The notes beneath the pieces are model-generated. The model had not been told where the DNA came from and searched no databases. It saw only the letters and a program-made list of their open reading frames with translations. This document shows positions 1 to 7,984 of a stretch of 19,149 nt of DNA, piece after piece. This stretch comes from Chloroflexota bacterium (GTDB taxonomy: Bacteria; Chloroflexota; Anaerolineae; Promineifilales; Promineifilaceae), in the NCBI GenBank assembly GCA_024223125.1, contig JAAEOP010000624.1, positions 1 through 19,149 of the forward strand. Direction: 5' to 3'. Within the stretch, counting starts at the first letter, position 1, and the number at the start of each line of letters is the position of its first letter. Made by a program: the position numbers and the translations under genes.

Positions 1-338
1 ACATCTTCCCCTTGCCTAAACAGATTACGAAGCTGACGCCAGCCACAAACCTTCAGAACAGCTTCTTTACCAGTTAACATCGCTCGCGCTTGCGTAACAT
101 CAACCCAGCCGCGTCCAGATACATCGTAACAGCGCAACAACAGCCAAATACGCCCTGGTGCAGCCAATTCTTGGCGCAGCATCCCCAATCCAATGTCTGG
201 ATAAAGTTTGGCTAAAGTTGTTTGTGGAATTTGTATATTTTCTTTAAGGCGTAAAACTGGCGAAGCTGTCACCAAGTGCCACAGTTTAACAATCTGAAGC
301 ACGAAAAGATGATTGGCGGCAGCCTCACCGTCGTTCAA
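1..338 (-). CDS. unknown protein, 3' part beyond window, directly behind tnpA
   Basis: An open frame runs from just after the tnpA stop codon (348-350) to the left edge of the window, about 112 codons, and is not closed. It lies in the same frame as tnpA. The first plausible start is TTG at 338-336, 10 bases past the tnpA stop. There is no ATG near the beginning and no clear ribosome binding site, so translation may be coupled to tnpA. The protein is soluble and rich in Leu, Arg and Gln, with a C-terminal visible stretch VCGWRQLRNLFRQGED that could be part of a helix-turn-helix-like fold, though I do not recognise the family. Its position suggests a transposon passenger gene. The alternative, a continuation of a longer TnpA through a mutated stop, is less likely because TnpA already ends at the usual family length. 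Confidence 0.5.
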   Translation of the reverse strand, partial: MNDGEAAANHLFVLQIVKLWHLVTASPVLRLKENIQIPQTTLAKLYPDIGLGMLRQELAAPGRIWLLLRCYDVSGRGWVDVTQARAMLTGKEAVLKVCGWRQLRNLFRQGED

Positions 339-347
339 AGAAATCAG

Positions 348-3272
348 TTAATCATCAAGCGGTAACCGTTCATCCAGATCAAGATGGAACCTACCATACG
401 GGTTGACATGGGCATAAATGAGGGGGGTCAAGGCGCGTAAATCCTCCATCTCCAATCTGTTTTCCCAATCGGGTTCTGCCAAAACTTGCTGGATCATCAA
501 AGTGTTGACGTAAACTAAGGAGATTTGCAACAAGTGCATGGCTAAAATAGAAATTTCCTGGGCATCTCGGTTATTCGTAGCCACTTCACCACTGCGACCA
601 AAATAGATGAAACTATTGGCACTGTTCCAATTTTCAACCACATTCAACCCCTCCTGAATCTCCCTTCTCAAGGGTTCAGAATGAAGATATTCACAAAGAA
701 AGATCGTTTTCGCTACTTTACCCAACTCTACCAAAGCTTTGTAGGTTGGATGCTGAATGCCATGGCGGGTAAAACGGCGTAAAATAGATTCCGCTTCGGC
801 AGTTCCCAAACGGAGGGCTGTCGCGAACTTTACCATTTCATCATATTGTTGTTTTATCAATTCCCAACGAATTGGTTTGTTCATAATCGCCTTTAAATTT
901 TCAAACTCCCCCGCTTTGGCCGGATAAGGACGGGCTAACTTTTGGCGGCTGATAGGTTTGAGTCGGGGAAGCAGACGGAAACCTAACAAATGACAGAAAG
1001 CAAAAGCGACTTCACTTTGCCCATGGGAATCGACGTAATTCTTTTCCACTTGCATATCTGTGCAATGATGGAGAACCCCTTCAATCATGGCAGCAACTTC
1101 AGAAGAGGAAACGCTTTTGACTTGAGAATGAATACAGGCTGCTTTTTTGTCTATATGCCAATACACCATAATGCCTGGACCTCGGTAACGAATATGCCAT
1201 TCGGTCAATAGATTTTGGTCCCAAGCGGCAAACTTCTTCGAGTCCGAGGCACAAGCAGTGGTAGCCTCCCCCCAGATTTGAGGTTGTCGGATGCGAAAAA
1301 TAGCGTTGACTACCTCAGAAATCGCGGCTCGAAGATTATCTTTGGTCATGTATCGTTTATGAATATGCTGCAGGCTGCGTGCAGTTTCATCATGACCGAC
1401 ACGACTAAAACCGGTGTTTGTCCCCAAGGCATAAAGGCAAAGGAGCAACCGTTTTTGCCAAGTGGGTTGATCGAGTTCTTCACGAGTAGAGACTGTTTTG
1501 AACTGTTTGGAAAAGTTGACTCGCAAATCGGTTTCCTTGAGCATGTCGAGGAGGTCAGTCATGGGCCAGCGTTGCTGTAAGGCTTGTTTCAGGAAGGGAA
1601 TGTGAGGTGCTTTAGGTTGTGGTGTTAGTGGCGAAAGTTTAATCTTTCGCTTTTTTCTAGGCAATATTGTCACATGTTCATTTTTGGAAAACTCATCATT
1701 GAATTGGGTGAGAGCATCCACCATCGTTTGACGAAGCTGGTTGATGAAGGTCTGGGCATCTAGCGGTTGCTTCAAATCTTCATAATAAGTGGGGCGTTTT
1801 TCCTCAAAATCTTGAGGAACATCCTCCGCCGGATTACGATACCGAGCCGCATGTTGCACCCATACTTCTCGACAGCGCAAGGCTTCCCGCAATTTCTGGA
1901 ACGCGCAGACTTCATAGCCAATGCGATTGATGCGTTGTTTGCCTCGTTTGGTAACAGACACCACTTCATCCCACCACTCCTCGGAAACGACTTGTGCTAA
2001 CGGCACAGCTTCATCATCTGCGTAATATTGTTTGTCACTGTCAACGTACTGAGTAATGAGGGTCAGGGCTTGAATAAGCGGTTGGTGGTATTCATTGTTG
2101 CTTTGAAATTTCAGTCGGTTCAATAGCAAGGGAACCATACGGCGGTAATGGCGGGCATAAGAACCGCGTGCTTTCTTTTGAATTTTTACTTCGTAGCTGT
2201 CGCTGGTTTCATACTCCTCCACCACCCGATTGAGGAGCGTCTCGCTGGCAACAGGGTAAATAACATCGCTGACAACCCCTTTGGGTTGTTTGGTGGTCAC
2301 TTTGGCGATTTTGTAGAGCAGTTTGCCTTTGCCATATACCTTTTTAATCTCCTTGAGGACTTGCCGGAGAATGACTTTTTCAGCATTGGCGTGAATGCGT
2401 TTGACAATGCCGAGGAGCAAATCGATGAGACTATCGATAATTTCCTGCCGACGTAACCAACAAAAAGCGGCCAACAAAGTGTAGCGGACAGCGTCAGGGT
2501 GTCGGCGCACCTCTCGTGGGGCTTCGATGGCGACTCGTTGCCGGTATTGTTTGAGGACTGAATTGGGTACATCCACAAATAGGTCATCAGGTAAAGCCAA
2601 TTGTTGGATGTGATTCAGTTTTTCTAGTTCGGTCAGCATGCTCTTTAAGCTAATTGTACCGGCATCGACTTTGATTTTGGCAAAAATCGAGTGCGCTTTA
2701 GGAGCCTTATCTTCTGCAATGGCCACAAGTGCATCCAATTGTTCTTTTGTAGACAACGATAATCGGTTCATCAACGTTTCGCAGAATTGGTCACCATATT
2801 GGCGAATGGCAGAATTCATAATGCGTGTCATTCGCCCTTTTGTTGGAGGCTCAATGCGATGGTTTCGGTAATATTGATAGATAGCAGAGAGCAATGCTTC
2901 TTGATGAGGTTCATGTGGCAACCATTCCTGACAAAGCCAAGTGATGACAACTTCTGCGTCTGCCACATTCCCCTCTCGAAACCCTAAAAAGGTGCGAATG
3001 ATGGTTCGATGTCTCTTGATGGTACGCCCTTGCCATGAGTAAGACATAAAATGAGCAGATGACAGCTTCAGTTGGCGAGCGACAAACTCGATAGCAGCTT
3101 GCGGGACATCTGTTTGCTGACTTGGAAAACGAGCTTGGATTTGAAAGCACTTTAAAAGAAGAGCAAAACCTAACTTATTTGGCTCAGTTCGTTGGCGTTG
3201 GCACAATTCCCATTCATTGGGTTGAATGGTCCAACTGTCGATCAGTTCATCTAAAGTCCATTGGTGTTTCAT
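348..3272 (-). CDS. tnpA: Tn3-family transposase TnpA (DDE)
   Basis: Replicative transposase that would bind the terminal inverted repeats and catalyse strand transfer to form a cointegrate. Counted from the upstream ATG at 3284 the protein has 978 residues, close to the 987 of Tn4430 TnpA. An N-terminal DUF4158-like DNA-binding region is followed by a long helical middle and the C-terminal Tn3 catalytic domain. The likely catalytic triad is D681 (ASDSKKF), D752 (YVDSHGQSE) and E884 (NVVENWN), with spacing very close to that known for Tn4430. The conserved FGRSGE block (residues 895-900) follows. The end, [17 protein letters not shown], looks complete. The start is set at 3272 rather than 3284 because a strong GGAGG (complement of 3278-3282) lies five bases before the 3272 ATG and inside the longer reading. 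The gene has no CGGCCG sites, unlike the right part of the window. Confidence 0.95.
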   Translation of the reverse strand: MKHQWTLDELIDSWTIQPNEWELCQRQRTEPNKLGFALLLKCFQIQARFPSQQTDVPQAAIEFVARQLKLSSAHFMSYSWQGRTIKRHRTIIRTFLGFREGNVADAEVVITWLCQEWLPHEPHQEALLSAIYQYYRNHRIEPPTKGRMTRIMNSAIRQYGDQFCETLMNRLSLSTKEQLDALVAIAEDKAPKAHSIFAKIKVDAGTISLKSMLTELEKLNHIQQLALPDDLFVDVPNSVLKQYRQRVAIEAPREVRRHPDAVRYTLLAAFCWLRRQEIIDSLIDLLLGIVKRIHANAEKVILRQVLKEIKKVYGKGKLLYKIAKVTTKQPKGVVSDVIYPVASETLLNRVVEEYETSDSYEVKIQKKARGSYARHYRRMVPLLLNRLKFQSNNEYHQPLIQALTLITQYVDSDKQYYADDEAVPLAQVVSEEWWDEVVSVTKRGKQRINRIGYEVCAFQKLREALRCREVWVQHAARYRNPAEDVPQDFEEKRPTYYEDLKQPLDAQTFINQLRQTMVDALTQFNDEFSKNEHVTILPRKKRKIKLSPLTPQPKAPHIPFLKQALQQRWPMTDLLDMLKETDLRVNFSKQFKTVSTREELDQPTWQKRLLLCLYALGTNTGFSRVGHDETARSLQHIHKRYMTKDNLRAAISEVVNAIFRIRQPQIWGEATTACASDSKKFAAWDQNLLTEWHIRYRGPGIMVYWHIDKKAACIHSQVKSVSSSEVAAMIEGVLHHCTDMQVEKNYVDSHGQSEVAFAFCHLLGFRLLPRLKPISRQKLARPYPAKAGEFENLKAIMNKPIRWELIKQQYDEMVKFATALRLGTAEAESILRRFTRHGIQHPTYKALVELGKVAKTIFLCEYLHSEPLRREIQEGLNVVENWNSANSFIYFGRSGEVATNNRDAQEISILAMHLLQISLVYVNTLMIQQVLAEPDWENRLEMEDLRALTPLIYAHVNPYGRFHLDLDERLPLDD

Positions 3273-3325
3273 AATTGCCTCCATTGTTGGTTAAAAATTG
3301 ATAAGGATGGCAGTATAAGAAACAA

Positions 3326-3423
3326 CAGTATAGAAGGAACATTCTATTTCACTTTTAGGTAGCAAAAGAGGTTGAAGTATGAAATATATGGGGTCTAACT
3401 GCGAAAAAAAACGAAATAGAATA
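3326..3423. promoter_or_regulatory. likely internal resolution site (IRS) for the tyrosine recombinase
   Basis: The 162-bp gap between divergent tnpA and recombinase holds an organised repeat set. A core of ATAGAA (3330-3335), six-base spacer GGAACA and TTCTAT (3342-3347) forms a perfect inverted repeat, extended outwards as CAGTATAGAA and TTCTATTTCA. Two further single copies of the arm lie to the right in direct orientation: TATGAAATATAT (3378-3389) and ACGAAATAGAAT (3411-3422). A core with two inverted arms plus two accessory direct repeats is the layout known for the Tn4430 and Tn5401 IRS sites bound by TnpI. That this is the recombination site is inferred from layout and location. Promoters for both genes probably overlap it, so recombinase binding could repress them. 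Confidence 0.6.
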
Positions 3424-3434
3424 CGGAAATTAGT

Positions 3435-4400
3435 ATGAATGCACCTCCCCAACTGTTGGCTGCATGGCTTCAAGCAATGCAAGCAGATGATGTGTCGCCA
3501 CTGACCCATGCTCGTTATAAAGGGGTAGGGCAGCGTTTTCTACTTTGGTATGAACAGGCAGAAGGTCAGCCCTTCAGCTTGCCAGACTTAACCCCCATCA
3601 CGTTGATGAGTTACCGTGTCCATTTACAACAGCAATCTGCGGCAGCCACGGTTAATGTTCATCTTTCAGCCCTTCGTTCTTGGTGTAAGTGGCTTGTTAA
3701 CCAGGGACATTTAGCTGAAAATCCAGCGCATAAATTGAAGTTAGTCAAGCAGGTGCAAACAGATGCGCCAGACTCTTTAACGAACACAGCTATCCATGCG
3801 CTGTTGCGAGCAGCACAAAAAGGGCGATATGGAAAACGAGATTACGCCATTGTGCAAATGTTGCTGCAAACGGGGATGCGTATTGGTGAGTGCCAAGCAC
3901 TTTTCTGGCAAGACATTACTCTGAAACAACGGAGCGGTTTGGTCTTAATTCGGGCTGGCAAAGGGAATAAAACGAGGACTGTCCCCCTAAATAGCTCTGC
4001 ACGTGCTGCCTTGGCTGAGTATGTAGCTCCCACTTTAGATTGTGAGCCTAAATTGAAAGAAGTTGTTAAAAAGTGGATGCCATTTCAAAAACAGTATGCA
4101 AATTCTCCTTTTTGGGTTAGTCAAAAAGGAAACCAGCTAAGTTCCCCAGCTATGTGGCGGGTGGTAAACCAGTTGGCGAAAGATTGTGCCAGTCGGGAAT
4201 TAGTGCCAGCAGATATGCGACCACATGATTTACGCCACACATTTGCTCACAATTACTTAAAACAGCATCCCGGTGACCTGATTGGACTGGCTCGGTTGTT
4301 GGGGCACGAAAGTCTAAATACCACTAAGATTTATACTCGATTGACTGTTAGCGAGTTGACCAAGCGCGTGGAGCAAAGCCCCCTCAACGCTTATGAATAG
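3435..4400 (+). CDS. tnpI: tyrosine recombinase, TnpI/XerC-D-like
   Basis: Site-specific tyrosine recombinase of 321 residues, probably the cointegrate resolution enzyme of the Tn3-type element. Residues about 1-100 are the core-binding (SAM-like) domain: an N-terminal helical part with PLTHARYKGVGQRFL, then VNVHLSALRSWCKWL. Residues about 110-310 form the catalytic domain. All expected active-site residues are visible: R149 (TGMRIGE), K176 (AGKGNKTR), H264 and R267 (RPHDLRHTF), H291 (LLGHES) and the nucleophile Y300 (KIYTRLT). It is divergent from tnpA, with the repeat-rich site between them. The ATG at 3435 has only a weak GGA upstream. No serine resolvase is present, which supports assignment as the element's own resolvase. 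A Xer-type or integron-like role is the less likely alternative. Confidence 0.9.
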   Translation: MNAPPQLLAAWLQAMQADDVSPLTHARYKGVGQRFLLWYEQAEGQPFSLPDLTPITLMSYRVHLQQQSAAATVNVHLSALRSWCKWLVNQGHLAENPAHKLKLVKQVQTDAPDSLTNTAIHALLRAAQKGRYGKRDYAIVQMLLQTGMRIGECQALFWQDITLKQRSGLVLIRAGKGNKTRTVPLNSSARAALAEYVAPTLDCEPKLKEVVKKWMPFQKQYANSPFWVSQKGNQLSSPAMWRVVNQLAKDCASRELVPADMRPHDLRHTFAHNYLKQHPGDLIGLARLLGHESLNTTKIYTRLTVSELTKRVEQSPLNAYE

Positions 4401-4424
4401 CTGACTTGGGGTATGTCAAGTGTT

Positions 4425-4442
4425 CATATTCGTAAACTTAAG
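4425..4442 (+). repeat. IS terminal inverted repeat, left
   Basis: CATATTCGTAAACTTAAG, a perfect complement of 5860-5877. The transposase stop codon (4438-4440) lies within it. Confidence 0.9.
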
Positions 4443-5762
4443 CGAAGCACTCGTGTAATTTAACCATTTGCGACTTCTTTCGAGAAAATCCCATCATGGC
4501 TACTATATCAATCATATGCTCAAACATAACTTCAACAGCTTGCAAGGAAGGTTCTAAAAAACGATGAAAATGAGATAGCATGAATCCTTGAACTAGCTTA
4601 TATGAACATTCAAAGCTGAGTTCATGTATGGATTTCCCTGTTTTTTGAGCAGCCAGTGCCATAATAATGCGAACCAAGAGATAGAAAATCAATGCTGAAT
4701 AGATTTCAATCATGATTCCATTTTTAGTTCGAGAAATGATGTTGTCCAATTTAAGAATATTCTTGATGAGATTGAAAAATATCTCAATTTGCCACCGAGA
4801 AGCATATACATCATAGATAACCTGTGGCGAGAACGCTACATTGAAAATATTTGTAATGTAAAATCGCCATTCCCCTTCGTAAAACACACCAACCAGACGA
4901 ACTCTATCATTGAAACGGGGCTTGGCTGCCTTAGATAAAGTGACAGCCAAGTCTACATAACCAGTGGCAGCCTGTGTATTAAGGAAACAACCAATTTCTG
5001 ACAAACGTTTTCCAACCAAATGCTGATGAGTATTACAATTTATTGCAGTAATGAGAGGGTCACAGCTACTTTTCAAGCGCATGACAAAAAAACTGCCAAC
5101 CGTGATGATTTTGTTTATCAATGTGTATGACCAATATCCTAAATCGATCAAATAAAGACAGTTTTCTACTTGAGTTACAAATCGAAATTGGCTATCGTGC
5201 CGTTTCCCACTGGTAACTTGTAATTTGGTGACCACTTCTGTCTTCATGGAGTATTTTGCATTCAATTTTAGACTTGATTTCCCTTTATGTACGCTTTCAA
5301 ACACCTTTTCCATCACCTTGCTCAGAGCAATTACGCTACCATCAATAGCGAAAGCCTCTTTGAACTGCTTGAGGAATTTATTGTCTTCGGCATTGAGAAT
5401 ATCTGTATATCGAGAGAGCAGATGGTTGTATACGCCACGAAACAGGTACCAACTCACATTACTTAACCGTTTACTCACAGCCACCTTGGACAATGTTGTT
5501 ATGTTCCTGTCTGGAAATAAGATAAGAGCCGCGCCCAAAAAGAAGCCAACTAACTGTAAAAGCGACCCACGATTGGCAGGCTGACTGGAGGAAAAGACCA
5601 TTAGCCAAAAAAACAGCGTACAAATAGCTTCCGTTTTCTGTAGTCTTGAACCCCATGTTTAATAAACAACGCTTCCAATTCCTCATCTGACAGAATATCT
5701 TGAAATTTTATCTGTTTGTCTTTGATTTCTTCTTGGTTTATCATCTTTGCTTGAGTTGCCAT
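4438..5762 (-). CDS. IS4-family transposase, split by -1 frameshift
   Basis: DDE transposase. The first frame starts at the ATG at 5762 behind GGAG and runs 53 codons to a stop at 5601-5603. It ends RKRKLFVRCFFG after an acidic ILSDEELEALF segment. The second frame (387 codons from an ATG at 5601) carries the rest. A run of seven T on the coding strand (5607-5613) sits just before the first stop. Slipping back one base there gives ...RCFFWLMVFSSSQPANRG..., a smooth join typical of the family, for about 441 residues in all. In second-frame numbering the catalytic residues are D87 (AIDGSVI), D153 (LIDLGYW) and E273. The Y-(2)-R-(3)-E-(6)-K signature is exact: Y266, R269, E273, K280. This is either programmed frameshifting or loss of one T from an original run of eight. 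Confidence 0.88.
5607..5613 (-). other. candidate -1 frameshift (slippery) site in IS transposase
   Basis: Seven T on the coding strand, read T-TTT-TTT, with a stop codon one codon later in the zero frame. A -1 shift joins the N-terminal 50-odd codons to the catalytic frame. An eight-T run would give an uninterrupted gene, so a simple one-base deletion fits equally well. Confidence 0.6.
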
Positions 5763-5846
5763 ATTCACTCCTTGTCATTTTGGTGGTGATTAAAGGAGGG
5801 TATGGTAACTTATTTTGACTATAGTTGACCAAAATCCGAAATTTAT

Positions 5847-6230
5847 CTACAGAAAAATCCTTAAGTTTACGAATATGATTGCAGATCCAATAACAACTAA
5901 CAAACCGGCGAGAACACGAATCCAATTCTGTGGGTAAAAATCCCACAAATTGCCAATAGTTAGAGCCAGCATTATGAATGTTAACCCAATAACATCTGAT
6001 GTTTGCTCCAAGATTGCAAAGCCCAAAAATAGTATAAAAATGCTGCCGTAAAAGGTCACATCGGATAGCCAAATACTTTTGCTTGGTTCTGGCGTTACAT
6101 CAAATGAAGGATCCAAGTAACGATAACTAATCCAAATTCCCACTAAAATGCCTGTTAGCCAAAATAGCAATCCCAACCAACTTTTGACGGAGGTAGGTAA
6201 TGACCACTGGAATTGAGAAAATCGTTTCAT
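5847..6230 (-). CDS. small four-helix membrane protein, 3' end replaced by IS
   Basis: A 127-codon frame encoding a hydrophobic protein of unknown function. Four membrane segments are visible: residues about 18-37 (LGLLFWLTGILVGIW), 56-74 (TFYGSIFILFLGFAIL), 78-96 (GLTFIMLALTIG) and 102-121 (VLAGLLVVIGSAIIFV). The N-terminus is short and basic. The last residues, beginning at IIFVNLRIFL, are encoded by the IS inverted repeat and adjoining IS DNA, so the native gene stops being readable at about 5878 and the true C-terminus is missing. There is no strong ribosome binding site before the ATG at 6230. No family is recognised. It is probably a truncated gene whose remaining part was separated or lost when the IS inserted. 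Confidence 0.55.
   Translation of the reverse strand: MKRFSQFQWSLPTSVKSWLGLLFWLTGILVGIWISYRYLDPSFDVTPEPSKSIWLSDVTFYGSIFILFLGFAILEQTSDVIGLTFIMLALTIGNLWDFYPQNWIRVLAGLLVVIGSAIIFVNLRIFL
5860..5877 (-). repeat. IS terminal inverted repeat, right
   Basis: Reads CTTAAGTTTACGAATATG on the plus strand, the exact complement of the left end. It also supplies the last few codons and the stop region of the neighbouring membrane protein frame. Confidence 0.9.
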
Positions 6231-6599
6231 AGCTACAAAGAGGGTAGAACTATAACAAATGTTCTGATTTATACGTTACGTTTACTGGATTCCCAGAGAG
6301 AAATCAGCGTCATTGATTGAAACGACAAGACGATGGTTGGGCTAAAATGTCTAAATTGCTCAATCCGCCGATCTTGCTAACCCAAAGGTTAGAAACCATT
6401 TGTGAAAATTGCTCAAAGGTTGATGTCGGTATTGAAACGGAACAAGAAGTTTGAGTACATTTTCTCTGGTAATATAAAACGTAACCTGCTTTTATATGCG
6501 TTACGTTTTTGAGAGCATGAGTTACGCATGAGCGTAACCCATGTTACAAAAAACGTAACGTAGTGCAAATCGGGTGCTACCCTCTCTGTAGGAGAAACT
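6231..6599. other. gene-free stretch with repeat cluster
   Basis: 369 bases without a convincing gene. The first half contains a direct repeat AATTGCTCAA (near 6352 and 6407) and a small hairpin CTAACC/GGTTAG (near 6378). The right end holds the GTTACG/CGTAAC cluster described separately, and a GGAG ribosome binding site (6591-6594) for the gene starting at 6600. Confidence 0.6.
6274..6560. repeat. GTTACG/CGTAAC repeat cluster upstream of transposase
   Basis: Six copies of GTTACG or its complement CGTAAC start at 6275, 6480, 6500, 6521, 6533 and 6554, five of them within 80 bases just before the 6600 gene. They are arranged as nested palindromes. CGTTACGTTTTT (6499-6510) pairs with AAAAACGTAACG (6549-6560). 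Inside this, GTTACGC (6521-6527) pairs with GCGTAAC (6532-6538) across a four-base loop. AAAACGTAAC (6476-6485) is also the complement of 6500-6509. Such spacing suggests protein-binding sites, either transposase-binding subterminal repeats or an operator for the downstream gene. Confidence 0.65.
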
Positions 6600-7913
6600 A
6601 TGTCAACCGCTTCTGAACAAACTATACAACTTCTTGAGGAAGTTGTAAATGAAGTACCTGTAGGAACAAATCTTGGACTGATATATCTAATGTGGGCAAT
6701 GATGAGTGGTGCTTTTTTGAAAAGTCGTGGTGCAATTTTTACCGCACTATTAGCTCTATCTTTGACAGACCAGCAGATTAGACGTAGCTGGAGTGCCCTT
6801 CGATACGGAGTATGGAACATCGATGAGTTAATTGCCAAGTGGAATGGGCTTGTAGTGCGTGAGGGCAAGTGGAAGACACACAGTTATGAAGGGTATACTC
6901 CGATTGCTGGAGACCTTATCATTTTCTGGCGGCCTCGTTTACTGGATTGGGCGGGGAAATTTTATTGTGGTCTGACAGGTCGAACTGAAAAAGGCGTTGG
7001 TTATGGCGTGCTTGTTGAGGTAGGAGAGATAAACGGACACCGCATTCCACTGCTGAAGAAGATTATTCGTGCTAAAGATGGTGAGATGGATGATAAGCAT
7101 CTAAAAGAACGAGTGCTTTCCTATGTAAGCCAACATCTTGGTGGGAATGAGGTGTTTGTCCATGATGCTGGAATTACTATTAAGGATGTACAAGAGGCTG
7201 GGGTGCCTCTATTTACGATTCGCCTAGCATGCAATTGTACAGCAAGACGTAGTGAGTTGCCGCCCCGCAAGAAAACTGGCCGACCACCAGAATATGGGAG
7301 AATTGTGCGTCCCGTGTCACGAAAACGCAAAGGAAAAAAGATTCCAGCCAGCAAACCAGATTTCAAGACAAGTTTTGAGCGTGATGGGCGAACAATTCAT
7401 GTCAAAGGTTGGAACAACCTGGTACGAACTGACCAAAAAGTAGCTGATACAGAAGAGAGTTACTCCATTTTGGTCTTTGATGATCCGCTCTACAAGAAAC
7501 CGTTGGTATTGGGATACAATTTTGAAGCAAAACCAGAAACGGTTTTTTTATTATATCTTGACCGTTGGCCAGTAGAGCAAATTGCTTTGGCGGCAAAGCA
7601 AATGATGGGAATGGGGCGTCAGTTTGTTTTTTCTACTATAAGCGTTCAGCGGCTTCCCGAGTTAAGTATGCTGGCAGGAAACATACTGACTTATTTGGCT
7701 GCTGTATTACCTCCGTTATCCACAGGATTTTGGGATAGAAAACCGAAAAGGACACCTGGGCGGCTACGCCGGGCATTGAGCCAAGAGAGTTTTCCAAAAG
7801 AGTACGTGTTTATCGAGAGAATTCGAGAAAAGAGGTCGGCGACAGACCATCTACCGAAAGGAATTGAAGGTCATCGACGGGTTAAAAAGGCAAAAAAGGT
7901 GATTTTGACCTAA
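6600..7913 (+). CDS. DDE transposase of the IS4 superfamily, family uncertain
   Basis: A 437-residue protein unrelated in sequence to the IS4-type enzyme at 4438-5762. It has the transposase Y-(2)-R-(3)-E-(6)-K signature exactly (Y319, R322, E326, K333; YLDRWPVEQI), which gives E326 as the third acidic residue. Likely first and second catalytic Asp are D105 (AGDLIIFW) and D189 (FVHDAGI). A basic RKKTGRPPEYG block (residues 223-233) and a very basic C-terminus (GHRRVKKAKKVILT) fit DNA binding. The start is supported by GGAG six to seven bases upstream. Terminal inverted repeats were not found on either side; the only notable structure is the GTTACG cluster upstream. Subfamily (IS701-, IS1634- or ISH3-like) cannot be set by eye. 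The gene is free of CGGCCG, consistent with imported DNA. Confidence 0.8.
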   Translation: MSTASEQTIQLLEEVVNEVPVGTNLGLIYLMWAMMSGAFLKSRGAIFTALLALSLTDQQIRRSWSALRYGVWNIDELIAKWNGLVVREGKWKTHSYEGYTPIAGDLIIFWRPRLLDWAGKFYCGLTGRTEKGVGYGVLVEVGEINGHRIPLLKKIIRAKDGEMDDKHLKERVLSYVSQHLGGNEVFVHDAGITIKDVQEAGVPLFTIRLACNCTARRSELPPRKKTGRPPEYGRIVRPVSRKRKGKKIPASKPDFKTSFERDGRTIHVKGWNNLVRTDQKVADTEESYSILVFDDPLYKKPLVLGYNFEAKPETVFLLYLDRWPVEQIALAAKQMMGMGRQFVFSTISVQRLPELSMLAGNILTYLAAVLPPLSTGFWDRKPKRTPGRLRRALSQESFPKEYVFIERIREKRSATDHLPKGIEGHRRVKKAKKVILT

Positions 7914-7984
7914 TAAGCGACCGCTTCAACCCACAATATTGATATTTTCAAAAATCAGAGGCAACTCCGATCTGTTTTGGTTGT

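Larger units (their letters stand above)
1..4424. mobile_element. Tn3-family transposon, partial (tnpA + tyrosine recombinase module)
   Basis: A Tn3-family transposase on the minus strand and a tyrosine recombinase on the plus strand lie head to head around a likely resolution site. This resembles the Tn4430/Tn5401 group, which resolves cointegrates with a tyrosine recombinase (TnpI) instead of a serine resolvase. In Tn4430 the two genes run in the same direction; here they are divergent. Neither terminal inverted repeat is certain. The left end must lie beyond the window because a further gene follows tnpA. The right end would have to read ...CCCC on the plus strand, and nothing convincing is seen between the recombinase stop and the insertion sequence at 4425. 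The right end may have been lost when that IS arrived. The right boundary given here is therefore only the edge of the IS. Confidence 0.6.
4425..5877. mobile_element. IS4-superfamily (IS231-like) insertion sequence, complete
   Basis: A 1453-bp insertion sequence with perfect 18-bp terminal inverted repeats: CATATTCGTAAACTTAAG at 4425-4442 and its exact complement at 5860-5877. The match extends one base outwards to 4424/5878. The ends resemble the IS231 type, which also begins CAT and ends in CTTAAG. It carries one split transposase gene on the minus strand, whose stop codon lies inside the left inverted repeat. No target-site duplication is visible: the 10-13 bases on the left (ending CAAGTGTT) and right (beginning ATTGCAGATC) do not match. 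So either flank may have been changed by recombination or an IS-mediated deletion. Confidence 0.9.

Noticed and set aside
4408..4442. GGGG-headed, TTAAG-ended sequence resembling a Tn3-family terminal repeat after the recombinase gene
   Set aside because: The TTAAG part belongs to the perfect IS inverted repeat at 4425-4442, and the orientation is wrong for a right-hand end of the tnpA element. Only a few bases of similarity remain.
5683..6072. 129-codon minus-strand frame overlapping the IS end and membrane protein gene
   Set aside because: It crosses the IS boundary, has no family-like sequence, and lies out of frame with the membrane protein gene, whose hydrophobic pattern is more convincing.
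6413..6868. 151-codon minus-strand frame opposite the second transposase start
   Set aside because: Composition looks like antisense shadow; it covers the GTTACG cluster and the well-supported transposase N-terminus.
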